Shown: positions 7,533 to 17,887 of the stretch, one piece after another
Layout: the number at the start of each line of letters is the position of its first letter
How positions within the stretch are numbered: the stretch's first letter is position 1
Assembly (NCBI RefSeq): GCF_001083805.1
Contig: NZ_JXSK01000003.1
Span: 558,001 to 622,000, forward strand
Direction: 5' to 3'
DNA from: Photorhabdus luminescens subsp. luminescens
Lineage (GTDB): Bacteria; Pseudomonadota; Gammaproteobacteria; Enterobacterales; Enterobacteriaceae
Length of the DNA stretch: 64,000 bases
The notes under the pieces: generated by a model
What the model was told of the DNA's origin: nothing
The model's database searches: none
The model's input: only the letters and a program-made list of their open reading frames with translations
Made by a program: the position numbers and the translations under genes

Positions 7533-9437
7533 TTATTTCGATGGTGTCAAAGAAAAGGTCAACGTCTCCAACGGCTGGAGGGTAATCAACGCTGTTTTAT
7601 TGATAAACTTCGGTACCGAGCTGTTCTCGCCATAATCGATATTAACGTCATATACCGAAGGCTGATTATCAGGCAATTCAAGATCGCTTTGCAGATCCAG
7701 ATAATATTGTTTCACTTCATCCGATGGATTGCGCAAAGTAATAATCGACTTTTTCGGACTCCAGGCTCCCCAACCGTACACCGCTAGATCGGTGGGATCT
7801 TTACCAATCCAATGGGTATCAAACAGCACATCTTTATTTTCCTCTGACCATTTCGCCGCGTTTGCCAGCGTATCCCAATCCTCGGTGGTCAACAGTTCAG
7901 GCGTAACATACATCTCCTGTAACTGCGTGCCGCTGCCAAAATAGCTCCAAACCTGATCAGCAAAATCTTTAGGTGACTGTTTATCCAGATGCTTAGCCTG
8001 TTTAGCATAAACAATGCCATGCAGCATCAACGAATTCAGTGGAAACAGCGGCCCCTTTGTTACGACATTACGATAAGTTTCCGCATCACGGTAGGTAAGC
8101 CACTGCTGCACTTTGGAACCTGTACCGTAAAACTCCACATCATAGCCGCCACGCCAAATAGAATCGGCGAAAAATAGCCAGGAAGGCGTGGCTTTAGTGC
8201 CTGTGGTCAAGTTGATAAACAGTTCATTTCCTGTACCGCGCATATCTTCAATAAGATGGATAGCGGCATCAAAATCACTGGTGAATGAACTCCCTTTAAT
8301 CACACGATCAGCATTGCCGGTGCCATCCAGCTTAAACATGGATACATTTTGTTGTTGAATCAGGTTGAGTACCCGTTTATGGAAATTGGCGTAGTAATTA
8401 GGGCCTGAAAGCGCAAATCGGCCATCTATCACTTCATAGCCAAACTCCTCCGCATGGGAAACACGTTGCTCACCAGGTTTACCATAACCGCCCCAAGGAG
8501 AAAGCCAAATACCTAAACGAGCACGATATTGATCTGCCGCCTGTTTAAGATTTTTAAATTCATGGGGAAATGCTTCACTAAAACCCCAATCTCCTTTGAG
8601 GTTATCCCAACCATCATCAAACAGATAACCACCCAACTTCACACCGCGCTTAGTCGCCAACTCCTGCCCAAATTGATTGATACGGGTCAACGCCTCTTGT
8701 TCAGTATAAGGAGTGAAGAAACCAATATCGTACCAAGAGTTGTAATGTAGAAAAGGACTATATTCACGCGGACGAGCATTGTTCAAAAACTCATTGACGT
8801 TGCGCCGCAATTGCCCTTTTTGATAAACACCAATATACGTCTTATAACTTAGCGTTTTTCCCGGTTCTAACGGGATAGAGAGCGCAATTTTTTGCGAAGT
8901 GTTCCCTTTATAAGCCTCAGTGTTAATCAATGGATTACCGGGAACAATAAAGAAACTATCGCTGATAATCGGTGAACTGACGATAGACCCGTGAACAAAA
9001 GCGGTTTTCGTGTGAAATGGTATCAACGAGACAGAGCTGAGCTCCAACGCATTTTTCTGCGGTGTAATGGTGATTTCAAACGAGCCGTACTTATCTTTAC
9101 CCTCCACAGTAATTATATTTTTTACCTGAATGTCGCCATGTTTCAGGGAGACAACAATACGATTGTGCTTTTTGCTGATATCAGTAATTTGAAAATCTTT
9201 AGCCGTGAGCTTCTCTCCTGATTTCAACGTGATTTCAAACAGATTGTCAGTAATGATTTGATCGTGGTTTTTGGGATTTTCAAACTTCAGTTGCGTCACT
9301 TTACCGTGTTCGTCGCTAACAGTTACGTGGTAATTGTTGCCGTCCAACAACCAGCTATCTGCCCAGACTGGAGCACTACACAACACGGAACTCGCTAATA
9401 AACTCAACGTAATTTTATTTAACGTTCTTATTTTCAC
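7533..9437 (-). CDS. Secreted clan-D (GH36-like) glycoside hydrolase
   Basis: The 634-residue protein from a GTG start has a signal peptide ending near SAPVWA. It has an N-terminal beta-sandwich and a TIM barrel with FDDGWD near 274-278 and the nucleophile-type motif MFKLDGTG (Asp371), the pattern of alpha-galactosidase/alpha-N-acetylgalactosaminidase enzymes of clan GH-D. The GTG at 9437 is preceded by AAGGAAA; the upstream ATG would spoil the signal peptide and overlap agaY. As the last gene of the aga locus it may release GalNAc-type sugars outside the cytoplasm for the PTS. Exact specificity is unknown. Confidence 0.7.
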   Translation of the reverse strand: MKIRTLNKITLSLLASSVLCSAPVWADSWLLDGNNYHVTVSDEHGKVTQLKFENPKNHDQIITDNLFEITLKSGEKLTAKDFQITDISKKHNRIVVSLKHGDIQVKNIITVEGKDKYGSFEITITPQKNALELSSVSLIPFHTKTAFVHGSIVSSPIISDSFFIVPGNPLINTEAYKGNTSQKIALSIPLEPGKTLSYKTYIGVYQKGQLRRNVNEFLNNARPREYSPFLHYNSWYDIGFFTPYTEQEALTRINQFGQELATKRGVKLGGYLFDDGWDNLKGDWGFSEAFPHEFKNLKQAADQYRARLGIWLSPWGGYGKPGEQRVSHAEEFGYEVIDGRFALSGPNYYANFHKRVLNLIQQQNVSMFKLDGTGNADRVIKGSSFTSDFDAAIHLIEDMRGTGNELFINLTTGTKATPSWLFFADSIWRGGYDVEFYGTGSKVQQWLTYRDAETYRNVVTKGPLFPLNSLMLHGIVYAKQAKHLDKQSPKDFADQVWSYFGSGTQLQEMYVTPELLTTEDWDTLANAAKWSEENKDVLFDTHWIGKDPTDLAVYGWGAWSPKKSIITLRNPSDEVKQYYLDLQSDLELPDNQPSVYDVNIDYGENSSVPKFINKTALITLQPLETLTFSLTPSK

Positions 9438-9475
9438 AGCAGTTTCCTTATAGTCAGAATGAAAAAACAGAATCT

Positions 9476-10345
<870 letters not shown>

Positions 10346-10780
10346 TTAAATGCCATCCAGATTCGGGCTGTCATACCTGCGTTTCTGTTGTTCATGCCAC
10401 AGGCTGGTTAATCCCCGCCGCCCACATTCCAGCGCCATATCACGAAATGTTTCCAAGGTTATATCTTCACGATCCAGCATCATCTCTACCGCCAATTGCA
10501 TATTAGTACCGGTGATAACTTCATAACATGGATTAGCTATTGCCAGTTGCGCCGCCTGCCGGAACGGTGATCCACCCAGTAAGTCACTGAGAATAATGAC
10601 ACCCTCGCCACTATCGCAGGCGGCGCAGGCCGCCTCCAGCAACACCAATAATTGTTGCGTACTGACTCCCTCAGGAAAATCGACAGCACAGCACTGAGGT
10701 TGTCGTCCGACGACTTGTTCCACTGCCTGCAACAACCCACTGGCGAAATGCCCATGACCGGTGATTACAATACCTAACAT
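10346..10780 (-). CDS. agaF: PTS mannose/GalNAc family EIIA component
   Basis: The 144-residue cytoplasmic EIIA domain of the mannose-type PTS has the phosphorylated His10 in LGIVITGHGHFASG and the ILSDLLGGSPF motif near residue 65. It relays phosphate from HPr to the EIIB encoded at 12482-12970. It is the only EIIA in the locus, which matches the GalNAc-type AgaVWEF system of E. coli. Confidence 0.88.
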   Translation of the reverse strand: MLGIVITGHGHFASGLLQAVEQVVGRQPQCCAVDFPEGVSTQQLLVLLEAACAACDSGEGVIILSDLLGGSPFRQAAQLAIANPCYEVITGTNMQLAVEMMLDREDITLETFRDMALECGRRGLTSLWHEQQKRRYDSPNLDGI

Positions 10781-10802
10781 TCCCTCTCCTCAGTGCCGTT
10801 TA

Positions 10803-11696
10803 TTAAAGAAAACCCACAAACTTTCCTACAATCCCGATCACGACGGTCAAACCAATTAATTTGACCGGGGAAAATCCTTTTTTCATCAACCAAAACACCA
10901 ACAGGGTGAAACACAACGGCAATAAATTCGGCATTAGTTTATCCAACACATCCTTCTGCAACGCCACACTGGCCTTACCGGCGTTTATCACCACCGGCGT
11001 CGAGAGATGGACATAGGAAGCCACTAACGCCCCGATTACCGTCATTCCTACTATCGAAGCAGCATGGGAGATCTTCTTGGTATGCTTTTTCAACAATGCT
11101 AATGCACTGGTGCCTGCACGATAACCATAATGCGCCAGACCAAAACGCAAGCCGAAATGTACGATATTGAACAACAACAGGAATATGATGGGACCGAACA
11201 GACTGCCCTGTAGCGCCAGAGAGGCCCCGATACCTGCGCAGATGGGTAGCAGAGTCAACCAGAATAATGCATCGCCAATCCCACCTAGCGGCCCCATTAG
11301 CGCCACTTTCACCGCGCGAATAGTGGAAATTTTCTCTTTATTCCGCTCCATTGCCAGCACCAATCCAGACAGGAAAGTGACATCAAACGGATGCACATTG
11401 ATAAATTCCATATGCATCTTCATCGAATTTGCCAGATCTTGCGGGTTTTTGTGGATCTTACGCAGACCGGGAATCAAGGTGTACAACCAGCCCCCCGCCT
11501 GCATACGTTCATAGTTAAATGATGCCTGTAGCAACAAAGAGCGCAATGCCATACGGTTCAAATCGCCTTTGGTCAGATCCTCGCTCGGTATCGTGTCCTG
11601 ATAGTCATCCTGCTCAACCTGACTGGTTGCCAGCGCCTGCGCCATCCTGTTCTCAGCTTTGGCGGCCATAGCCGCATCGGTGTCGTTAAATGCCAT
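10803..11696 (-). CDS. agaE: PTS N-acetylgalactosamine EIID component
   Basis: The 297-residue membrane protein is very similar to E. coli AgaE (RSLLLQASFNYERMQAGG near residue 50, ALMGPLGGIGDALFW near 133). It has predicted C-terminal membrane segments and forms the sugar channel with EIIC. An unusually long, charged N-terminal extension of about 40 residues (M to SEDLTKGDLNRMA) precedes the conserved core. It overlaps agaW by 11 nt. Confidence 0.9.
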   Translation of the reverse strand: MAFNDTDAAMAAKAENRMAQALATSQVEQDDYQDTIPSEDLTKGDLNRMALRSLLLQASFNYERMQAGGWLYTLIPGLRKIHKNPQDLANSMKMHMEFINVHPFDVTFLSGLVLAMERNKEKISTIRAVKVALMGPLGGIGDALFWLTLLPICAGIGASLALQGSLFGPIIFLLLFNIVHFGLRFGLAHYGYRAGTSALALLKKHTKKISHAASIVGMTVIGALVASYVHLSTPVVINAGKASVALQKDVLDKLMPNLLPLCFTLLVFWLMKKGFSPVKLIGLTVVIGIVGKFVGFL

Positions 11697-12471
11697 CTTC
11701 CATCTCCTGAGATTGAGTGGTAGGTACGCTGCGTTCAGCGGCCTCTTCCATACGGGAACGGTTAAAGAAATCGATCAGTGCAATCGCAAAAGCGCCAAGC
11801 GCTACGGCAATAATCGGCATATTAAGGAACGTGACTGAAATGAAACCCAAAATGAAATAAGCGATATAAGTCTTTTTCATCATGATCTTCATCAGCATAG
11901 AAAAACCGATAGCAGGCATCATGCCCCCCGCAACCGCCAGACCATCCAACAACCATTGCGGCGCCTTCTGTACCATGACGCTGGCAGCACCGGCACCGAA
12001 ATAGATCGGTAGAAATGCCACAATAAAGTAGAAACAAAACAGTATGGTGATACCCAGATAATTCACACGCTCCACACCGCGCCAGTTCAACGCTTTCACC
12101 ATCTGATCGCATTTATGCATCATGGGTGAAAACACCGTAAACAGCAGGGTGATGCAGCCTTGCACCGCAATGGAAAACGGCACCGCGATACCAATCGCTA
12201 CCTTAGGATCAGCATGAGTCAAAATAGCGAATGCCGTACCAATCACACCACCAATCACCACATTTGGCGGCTGAGCGCCTGCCAGCGGCACCATGCCCAT
12301 CCAGACCAGCTCCAGTGACCCTCCGACCAACAAACCCGTCTGTACATCCCCTAAAATCAGCCCAACCAACGGCCCAATCACGACTGGACGATGAAAATGA
12401 GTCAAGCCATCGAACAGATCCACCCCGGCCAATCCGGCCAGTAACCCAATCAATATCGCATCAATCAGCAT
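11686..12471 (-). CDS. agaW: PTS N-acetylgalactosamine EIIC component
   Basis: The 261-residue polytopic EIIC closely resembles E. coli AgaW (DGLTHFHRPVVIGPLVGL near residue 22, LELVWMGMVPLAGAQPPN near 53, and a C-terminus ending EMEDGI). It transports and phosphorylates the amino sugar together with EIID. It is translationally coupled to agaE downstream and lies 10 nt after agaV. Confidence 0.9.
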   Translation of the reverse strand: MLIDAILIGLLAGLAGVDLFDGLTHFHRPVVIGPLVGLILGDVQTGLLVGGSLELVWMGMVPLAGAQPPNVVIGGVIGTAFAILTHADPKVAIGIAVPFSIAVQGCITLLFTVFSPMMHKCDQMVKALNWRGVERVNYLGITILFCFYFIVAFLPIYFGAGAASVMVQKAPQWLLDGLAVAGGMMPAIGFSMLMKIMMKKTYIAYFILGFISVTFLNMPIIAVALGAFAIALIDFFNRSRMEEAAERSVPTTQSQEMEDGI

Positions 12472-12481
12472 AACTCACCCC

Positions 12482-12970
12482 TCAAACCAGCAATTTGGCG
12501 ATAGGTTCTCCCGCTTCATCCGGCACTCGCCGAATCTCGCAAGTGACGCCCAGTTGCTCCAGTTCACGAAACACCACCACGTCACTGTCATCAACCGAAA
12601 CCGTCTTATGGATTTGACGCTTTCCCTCAGCAAAATGCATATTACCCACGTTAACGAAGCGGATCGGTACCCCGCCTTTTACTAACGTCAGTACATCCTG
12701 CGGTGTTTTACAGACAATGAAAATTTTCTGGCGCTCAGCCGCTTTATGAATCACATCAATGGTTTTTTGCAGGGTGAAATAACGCGTCTGAACCCCATCA
12801 GAAACCACCATATCCATCAGATTTTGCTGCATCAAATCACCGGCAACGTGATCGTTAGCCACCAATACCAAATTGGCCCCCAGAGAATTGGTCCAGGTCA
12901 CACCAACTTGACCATGCACCAACCGGTTATCAATTCGGGTCATTAAAATATTCGGTATCGACATAATCAC
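12482..12970 (-). CDS. agaV: PTS N-acetylgalactosamine EIIB component
   Basis: The cytoplasmic EIIB subunit (160-162 residues) shows the family signature RIDNRLVHGQVGVTW, whose His19 takes the phosphate from EIIA. Two in-frame starts (MIMSIP) are possible. The coding region overlaps the 3' end of agaS by 41 nt. The neighbouring EIIC and EIID match AgaW and AgaE, so the AgaV name is given by context as well as sequence. Confidence 0.88.
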   Translation of the reverse strand: MIMSIPNILMTRIDNRLVHGQVGVTWTNSLGANLVLVANDHVAGDLMQQNLMDMVVSDGVQTRYFTLQKTIDVIHKAAERQKIFIVCKTPQDVLTLVKGGVPIRFVNVGNMHFAEGKRQIHKTVSVDDSDVVVFRELEQLGVTCEIRRVPDEAGEPIAKLLV

Positions 12971-14147
12971 TCCTGCTACATTTTATTCTTTGTGAAGACG
13001 GTGGATGATAAGGATAAATTTCCACCCCCTTCACCACGCGGTTGACTTCCCCTGTCGGACATGGATTGTCTGGCGTTATGCCCAGTGCCAGCGAGGTTTC
13101 AAACGCTAACATCTGCAAAAATATCAAATAAGGGAACAATAGCCAGATATCGTCTTGTTCACTATTAATCACCGTGAACCCTTTCCCCTGTGTGCCGCTC
13201 AGTGCAACAATTTGACACGCCAATCCGTCATGATTCAGTTCATGCCATAGATCGAGATCATAACGACGACGATATTGATCAGCAGAAAGCATCATGACCA
13301 CCAGCGTATCCCGTTCAATCATAAACTTCGGCCCATGACGCACTCCCATTGACGAGTCGTAACGAGTGGCGACATGCCCGGCGGTCAACTCCAGCATCTT
13401 GAGCGCCCCCTCCTCTGCTATTCCAGTAAAACAACTGGAACCCAGACACATCATGCGTTTAAAACCGCTACGGGCCAGCCGCTTAATCTGTTCCTGCCAC
13501 CGCCCTCTTTCCCGCTCACACAACGCGATCATCGCCATCAACGATTCCCCATTCTGTTCCAACGTTAACGGCCCTAGCAGCAAGATTGTTGCTAACGTCA
13601 TACAACTGAAACTGGACGTCATAGCAAAACTCTGGTCATGAGAACCCTGTGGCATATTCAATGAACAGACGTGAGCGCGCCCTTCGGCATAACGCGCCAA
13701 TGCCCCACCGGGATTACAGGTCAGCATCAGGTGATAACAGCGTGGCAGGAGTTGATCCGCCAGTTTTACCGCCGCCACGCTCTCCGGGCTATTGCCCGAT
13801 CGCCCATAGGAAATCAGTAAAGTTGAACGTGTTGGATCAAGATATTGCAAAGGAGAAGGCACAATATCTGTCGTGCTATACGCGACCACATTCAGTCCGC
13901 ACTGCTCACGCAACCAAGGCGCCAGCGTGCGCCCGATAAACGCGGAGGAACCTGCGCCACACAGCACTATCTGTAACTCTGGCTCCGATAACAACGGCTG
14001 CAAAAAGGGTCGCCACAACGCTTCCTCACGTTGCAGATTTTGATATAACTGACGCCAAAGCTCAGGCTGTTGATAAATCTCTCTGGCGGTATGCAACGCA
14101 TGATGCTCACGCAACCAGACTTCGGTATAGGAAAACAGCTCATTCAT
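12930..14147 (-). CDS. agaS: AgaS, SIS-domain amino-sugar-6-phosphate deaminase/isomerase
   Basis: This 405-residue protein has two SIS domains. The first has LCGAGSSAFIG near 62 and ISYGRSGNSPESVAAVKLADQ near 112; the second has MCLGSSCFTGIAEEGALK near 235 and MGVRHGPKFMIE near 268. AgaS converts galactosamine-6-phosphate to tagatose-6-phosphate and ammonia in the GalNAc/GalN pathway. Its 3' end overlaps agaV and its start overlaps agaZ by 4 nt (ATGA). No agaA deacetylase gene is present in this locus, so either galactosamine is the substrate or a deacetylase elsewhere is used. Confidence 0.9.
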   Translation of the reverse strand: MNELFSYTEVWLREHHALHTAREIYQQPELWRQLYQNLQREEALWRPFLQPLLSEPELQIVLCGAGSSAFIGRTLAPWLREQCGLNVVAYSTTDIVPSPLQYLDPTRSTLLISYGRSGNSPESVAAVKLADQLLPRCYHLMLTCNPGGALARYAEGRAHVCSLNMPQGSHDQSFAMTSSFSCMTLATILLLGPLTLEQNGESLMAMIALCERERGRWQEQIKRLARSGFKRMMCLGSSCFTGIAEEGALKMLELTAGHVATRYDSSMGVRHGPKFMIERDTLVVMMLSADQYRRRYDLDLWHELNHDGLACQIVALSGTQGKGFTVINSEQDDIWLLFPYLIFLQMLAFETSLALGITPDNPCPTGEVNRVVKGVEIYPYHPPSSQRIKCSRSDYVDTEYFNDPN

Positions 14148-15439
14148 GCTAAAACTCCTTGTACTTCAGGCTCACAAGCCTGCGCATAGCTCAAGAGCAC
14201 AGAACGAATTTTATCGAGCACCCAGGCATGTGGGTCATTATCCAACCTTCCGGCATTAACGGCCTGCGCCTGATCAGGCAGGTACTGACTCAGTAGTGAA
14301 AGGGAAACCGGGCGACAACGCAGGTTATCCATCAAGGTGTTCACTGCCTGTTGTACTTGCGGATGCGGCCAGTAGTAACGAACGCGATCACTCAAACTGT
14401 ATTGACGATCAATAAACTGTTGATGAGGTGTACCGTGGTAATAACGGTTCCAGTGCTCCGGCTGCTCAAGCATGACCTGTTCTAACGTGGCGCACAGATG
14501 AGCCGCGCCCGGTTCCCCATTCCATTCACCATCGATTTTATCGAGTGCGAACAACGCCTCACGTAAAGCAAAAGTCAAAGCCGGACCAACTTTCAGAATG
14601 GCAAAGTGATCGCGTACCAATTCACGGTAAGCTTGCGCTGTTTGATAATCAGTGGAATGGGCTTCATAGACTAAATAGGGTTGAGATTCGATATATTGAC
14701 TCAGCGCCGCGGCACGTTCAGGCTGATAATGTTCGATATGATGGTGATCGAACTCCACACCCGGCTGTACCACCAGCGCAATTACCCTCGGCCATACCGG
14801 TTCCAATCCAGCCAACTGCCAAGCTTGTTGATGTACACTCAACGTTGTAGCCGCAGCCTGAGGCGTCGTGACTTGCATTCCAGCCAATGCTTCTTTGGCT
14901 CCGCCCGGTACCGGCACTTCGGTACCGATCACATAAACCGGTGGTTCTCCCCCCACCTGCTGCCAACAACGTTCCGCCACCTGACACAAACGAGCTGCAC
15001 GTACCGCAACCTCCTTGTCGCCCAGCGGCGTTGGATCATCCAGACAAGACATCGAACAATCGAGATGTATCTTACGAAACCCCGCCGCCACATAATCGTG
15101 TATCAACGTTTCAGCCAGTTTCATTGCCTGTTCAGCGGGAAGATCCTGCCAGGCATTTGGTCCAAGATGATCGCCTCCTAACCAAACACGATCACGCGGT
15201 AAACCAATACGATCGGCCTGTTGCCAAACTGCATCCCGGAATTGAGCAGGTTGCATCCCGGTATAACCGCCAAATTGATTGACCTGATTAGAGGTTGCTT
15301 CAATCAGCACCGAGGTTTTACGCTCTTTAGCGACGCGCAAAGCGCTTTCCAATACCCAAGGATGAGCGGAACAGACCGAATAGATCCCCACTGCTTCACC
15401 TGATTTGTGACGACGGATAAGTTGTAATAGTGACTGCAT
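14144..15439 (-). CDS. agaZ: Tagatose-bisphosphate aldolase accessory subunit AgaZ/GatZ type
   Basis: The 431-residue GatZ/KbaZ-family protein has GIYSVCSAHPWVLESAL near residue 18, LIEATSNQVNQFGGYTG near 45, LGGDHLGP near 87, KIHLDCSMSC near 123 and YVIGTEVPVPGGA near 170. It stabilises and activates the class II aldolase AgaY/KbaY. The start at 15439 is supported by GGGAGACACC just upstream; an earlier in-frame ATG four codons upstream lacks a site. It is the first structural gene after agaR. Confidence 0.92.
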   Translation of the reverse strand: MQSLLQLIRRHKSGEAVGIYSVCSAHPWVLESALRVAKERKTSVLIEATSNQVNQFGGYTGMQPAQFRDAVWQQADRIGLPRDRVWLGGDHLGPNAWQDLPAEQAMKLAETLIHDYVAAGFRKIHLDCSMSCLDDPTPLGDKEVAVRAARLCQVAERCWQQVGGEPPVYVIGTEVPVPGGAKEALAGMQVTTPQAAATTLSVHQQAWQLAGLEPVWPRVIALVVQPGVEFDHHHIEHYQPERAAALSQYIESQPYLVYEAHSTDYQTAQAYRELVRDHFAILKVGPALTFALREALFALDKIDGEWNGEPGAAHLCATLEQVMLEQPEHWNRYYHGTPHQQFIDRQYSLSDRVRYYWPHPQVQQAVNTLMDNLRCRPVSLSLLSQYLPDQAQAVNAGRLDNDPHAWVLDKIRSVLLSYAQACEPEVQGVLA

Positions 15440-15474
15440 GGTGTCTCCCATGCGGGCAAGAATCTCTGTCAGCG

Positions 15475-16248
15475 CTATTCGTCGGCAATAATCACATCCA
15501 CGCCGAGTTCAATTAATGCCCGCCTGTAGTTATCGGGGATCCGACTGTCAGTAATCAGCCGATGAATCTGTCCGGCTTGACGGATCATGCAAAAACTTCT
15601 ACGCCCAAATTTACTGGCATCCGCCACCGCGATAATTTCATGCGCCACCTCACACATTACGCGATTCAGATGGGCTTCACCGGGATGTGGCGTGGTTATC
15701 CCTGCTTCCAGATCAAAACCATCGACGCCAAGAAATAGGGTGTTAAAGCGATATTGACGCAATTGCTGTTCCGCAGCCGGACCATAGAGCGAGTAGGAAT
15801 TCTGACGCACACTCCCGCCAAGCACCATCACCTCCATCCGGTCAAACCCCGCCAGTTCATAGGCAATATTCAACGCGTTAGTCATGACCACCAAATCACG
15901 CCGCTCTTTAAGAAATGGCGCGATTTGCGTGGTAGTCGAACCGGAATCAAGGATCAGGGCATCACCATCCTGAACAAACTGTGCCGCCCTGGCCGCAATG
16001 CGTGATTTCACATCACGATTCATCCGACCTTTATCTTGCAAGGGGCGATCAAAAGCGAATTGCTGATTCAACATGGCGCCGCCATAAGAACGCAATGCGC
16101 AACCTTTTTGTTCCAGATAACGCAGATCATTACGGATAGTGACGCTGGAAACCCCAAAATGGGCGCTCAGATGCTCAACGCGCACGCTGCCCTCATGACA
16201 CAGCAAGTCGATAATCTGTTCACGCCTTTTTACGGTATCCACGGCCAT
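15475..16248 (-). CDS. agaR: DeoR-family repressor AgaR
   Basis: This 257-residue DeoR-type regulator has an N-terminal winged helix (REQIIDLLCHEGSVRVEHL, FGVSSVTIRNDLRYLEQKG) and a C-terminal sugar-phosphate-sensing DeoRC domain (DSGSTTTQIAPFL near 100, LGVDGFDLEAGITT near 175, VADASKFGRRSF near 213). It heads the aga operon and is expected to repress it and be relieved by a pathway amino-sugar phosphate. Sites resembling the published AgaR consensus lie in the 400-bp upstream region. Confidence 0.9.
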   Translation of the reverse strand: MAVDTVKRREQIIDLLCHEGSVRVEHLSAHFGVSSVTIRNDLRYLEQKGCALRSYGGAMLNQQFAFDRPLQDKGRMNRDVKSRIAARAAQFVQDGDALILDSGSTTTQIAPFLKERRDLVVMTNALNIAYELAGFDRMEVMVLGGSVRQNSYSLYGPAAEQQLRQYRFNTLFLGVDGFDLEAGITTPHPGEAHLNRVMCEVAHEIIAVADASKFGRRSFCMIRQAGQIHRLITDSRIPDNYRRALIELGVDVIIADE

Positions 16249-16299
16249 TCCGTTATACTCCTCAGATTTTCAGCAACAAATCTACGTCACCTGTGATGA

Positions 16300-16584
16300 A
16301 TTGCTTTCTCTCTCTTTCGATTTAATTACAACAAAAGCAATTAAATGAAATTGTGATCGCTATTACAGTCTATTATATAGACAAAAATTGGCATAAAAGG
16401 TTTCGATTAGAAACAAAACGAAAGGAAATACCAAATTTTCTGGTTACTGACTATTTCCTCAGAAATGAGTTTTTATCTGACTTTTGGATAATAATTGAGA
16501 CTAAAGAAACGAAAGCGCTTGGTTTTCAATCAGCAACCGCAAAGTTTTATTTTGTCAGGTGATAGAGATCACAAATTTTGTGAT
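16300..16584. promoter_or_regulatory. AgaR operator candidates and two CRP-like sites
   Basis: On the minus strand, TTTCGTTTTGTTTC-type sequence at 16403-16427 fits the AgaR consensus of phased TTTC/TTT repeats; weaker matches lie at 16332-16354 and 16500-16516. A CRP-like site TGTGA-N6-TTACA (16352-16367) suits agaR-operon control. A second, GGTGA-N6-TCACA (16558-16573), overlaps a perfect palindrome ATCACAAA-T-TTTGTGAT (16568-16584) and suits the divergent ampC gene. Sites are read by eye; binding is inferred. Confidence 0.55.
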
Positions 16585-16648
16585 TGGGTGTACAAATCCT
16601 GATAAAATCCAAGACTGAAAGCTCTTACTGTAATTAAGGACACGCCAC

Positions 16649-17806
16649 ATGACAAAACGATTTTCGGTGCTGACTGGCGGGCTGCTGCTTGCCGCTTCTC
16701 TCGGCGCTCAGGCCTCGAATACACCCGATCAGACCCGTCTGACAAATACTGTTGACAAGACCATACACTCCCTGATGCAGGAATATGACATTCCAGGAAT
16801 GGCGATTGCGGTGACTTTCCGCGGTCAACATTTTTTCTATCAATACGGTAACGCATCAAAAGAGAACAACACGCCGGTCACCAAAGAGACAATCTTTGAA
16901 TTAGGCTCGGTCAGCAAAACCTTTACCGGCAGCCTGATTTCTTGGGCGCAGGTGACGGGGGCCATTTCCTTCTCCGATAAGGCCAGCCAGCATTTTCAAC
17001 CACTTACAGGCAGCGCCTTTGACAACATAAACCTGCTGAATATTGCCACCTATACTGCGGGCGGCCTGCCGTTACAATTCCCTGATGAGATCGACAGCAA
17101 TAGCAAAATGGTGGACTGGTTTCAGCACTGGCAACCAAAGTACACACCCGGAACCTACCGCCAGTATTCCAATCCCAGCATTGGGCTAGCGGGCTATATC
17201 GTTGCCCAACGCCTTGAAAAACCTTACTCAATACTGATGGAAAAGCAGATCCTTTCACCGCTTGGTCTGCACCATGCTTGGTTTAACGTGCCCGCGCAGG
17301 AGATGAAACATTATGCATTGGGTTATTCAAAAGAGAATAAACCGATTCGCATAAACCCGGGCGTGCTGGATGAGGAAGCCTATGGTCTGAAAACCAGCGC
17401 ACAGGAGCTGATCGGCTTCGTAGATGCGAATATCGATCCTTCCCGCGTAGGTGACAGCAAGTTGGCACAGGCCATTCGGGCAACCCACACCGGCTATTAT
17501 CGGGTAGGGGAGATGACGCAAGGACTGGGCTGGGAGCTTTATCACTGGCCTGTTACCCTTGAGCAGGTACTGAGCGGCAACTCGGCGCAGATCGCTTATC
17601 AGGCCAACAAAGCCACGGAACTATCGCCGCCAGAACCGCCAACGGATGCGCTTTTTATCAATAAAACCGGTTCCACCAATGGCTTCGGCTCGTATGTCGC
17701 GTTTGTGCCGCAAGAGCAAATGGGTATTGTGCTGCTAGCCAACAAAAACTACCCCAACGAGGCACGCATCAAAGCGGCTTGGCAAATCCTCAAGGCGCTG
17801 AAATAA
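16649..17806 (+). CDS. ampC: Class C (AmpC) beta-lactamase
   Basis: This 385-residue periplasmic serine beta-lactamase has a signal peptide ending near LGAQA and all class C motifs: the nucleophile Ser87 in SVSK, YSN near 173 and KTG in INKTGSTNGFG near 335. It hydrolyses cephalosporins and penicillins. No ampR regulator is adjacent; the gene upstream is agaR in divergent orientation. A CRP-like site and a perfect palindrome at 16558-16584 precede it, unlike the usual AmpR-controlled arrangement. A GC-rich hairpin follows the gene. Confidence 0.95.
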   Translation: MTKRFSVLTGGLLLAASLGAQASNTPDQTRLTNTVDKTIHSLMQEYDIPGMAIAVTFRGQHFFYQYGNASKENNTPVTKETIFELGSVSKTFTGSLISWAQVTGAISFSDKASQHFQPLTGSAFDNINLLNIATYTAGGLPLQFPDEIDSNSKMVDWFQHWQPKYTPGTYRQYSNPSIGLAGYIVAQRLEKPYSILMEKQILSPLGLHHAWFNVPAQEMKHYALGYSKENKPIRINPGVLDEEAYGLKTSAQELIGFVDANIDPSRVGDSKLAQAIRATHTGYYRVGEMTQGLGWELYHWPVTLEQVLSGNSAQIAYQANKATELSPPEPPTDALFINKTGSTNGFGSYVAFVPQEQMGIVLLANKNYPNEARIKAAWQILKALK

Positions 17807-17844
17807 CACGCAATTGCGTTAAATTCAGTTGTCTATTGGCAGCA

Positions 17845-17870
17845 ACAGCGCCTCCCGCAGGAGGCGCTGT
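17845..17870. terminator. GC-rich hairpin between ampC and the effector gene
   Basis: Perfect 11-bp arms ACAGCGCCTCC (17845-17855) and GGAGGCGCTGT (17860-17870) enclose a CGCA loop. It lies in the 80-bp gap between convergent genes. There is no U tract on either side, so it may act as a transcript-end stabiliser or a weak terminator. Confidence 0.6.
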
Positions 17871-17887
17871 CCTAACATATCGAGTCG

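Noticed and set aside
14681..15282. Plus-strand frames of 131-166 codons opposite agaZ.
   Set aside because: Compositionally shadows of agaZ with no recognisable domain and no start signals.
16353..16562. A 69-codon plus-strand frame in the agaR-ampC spacer.
   Set aside because: AT-rich, no ribosome-binding site, and overlaps the predicted operators and CRP-like sites.
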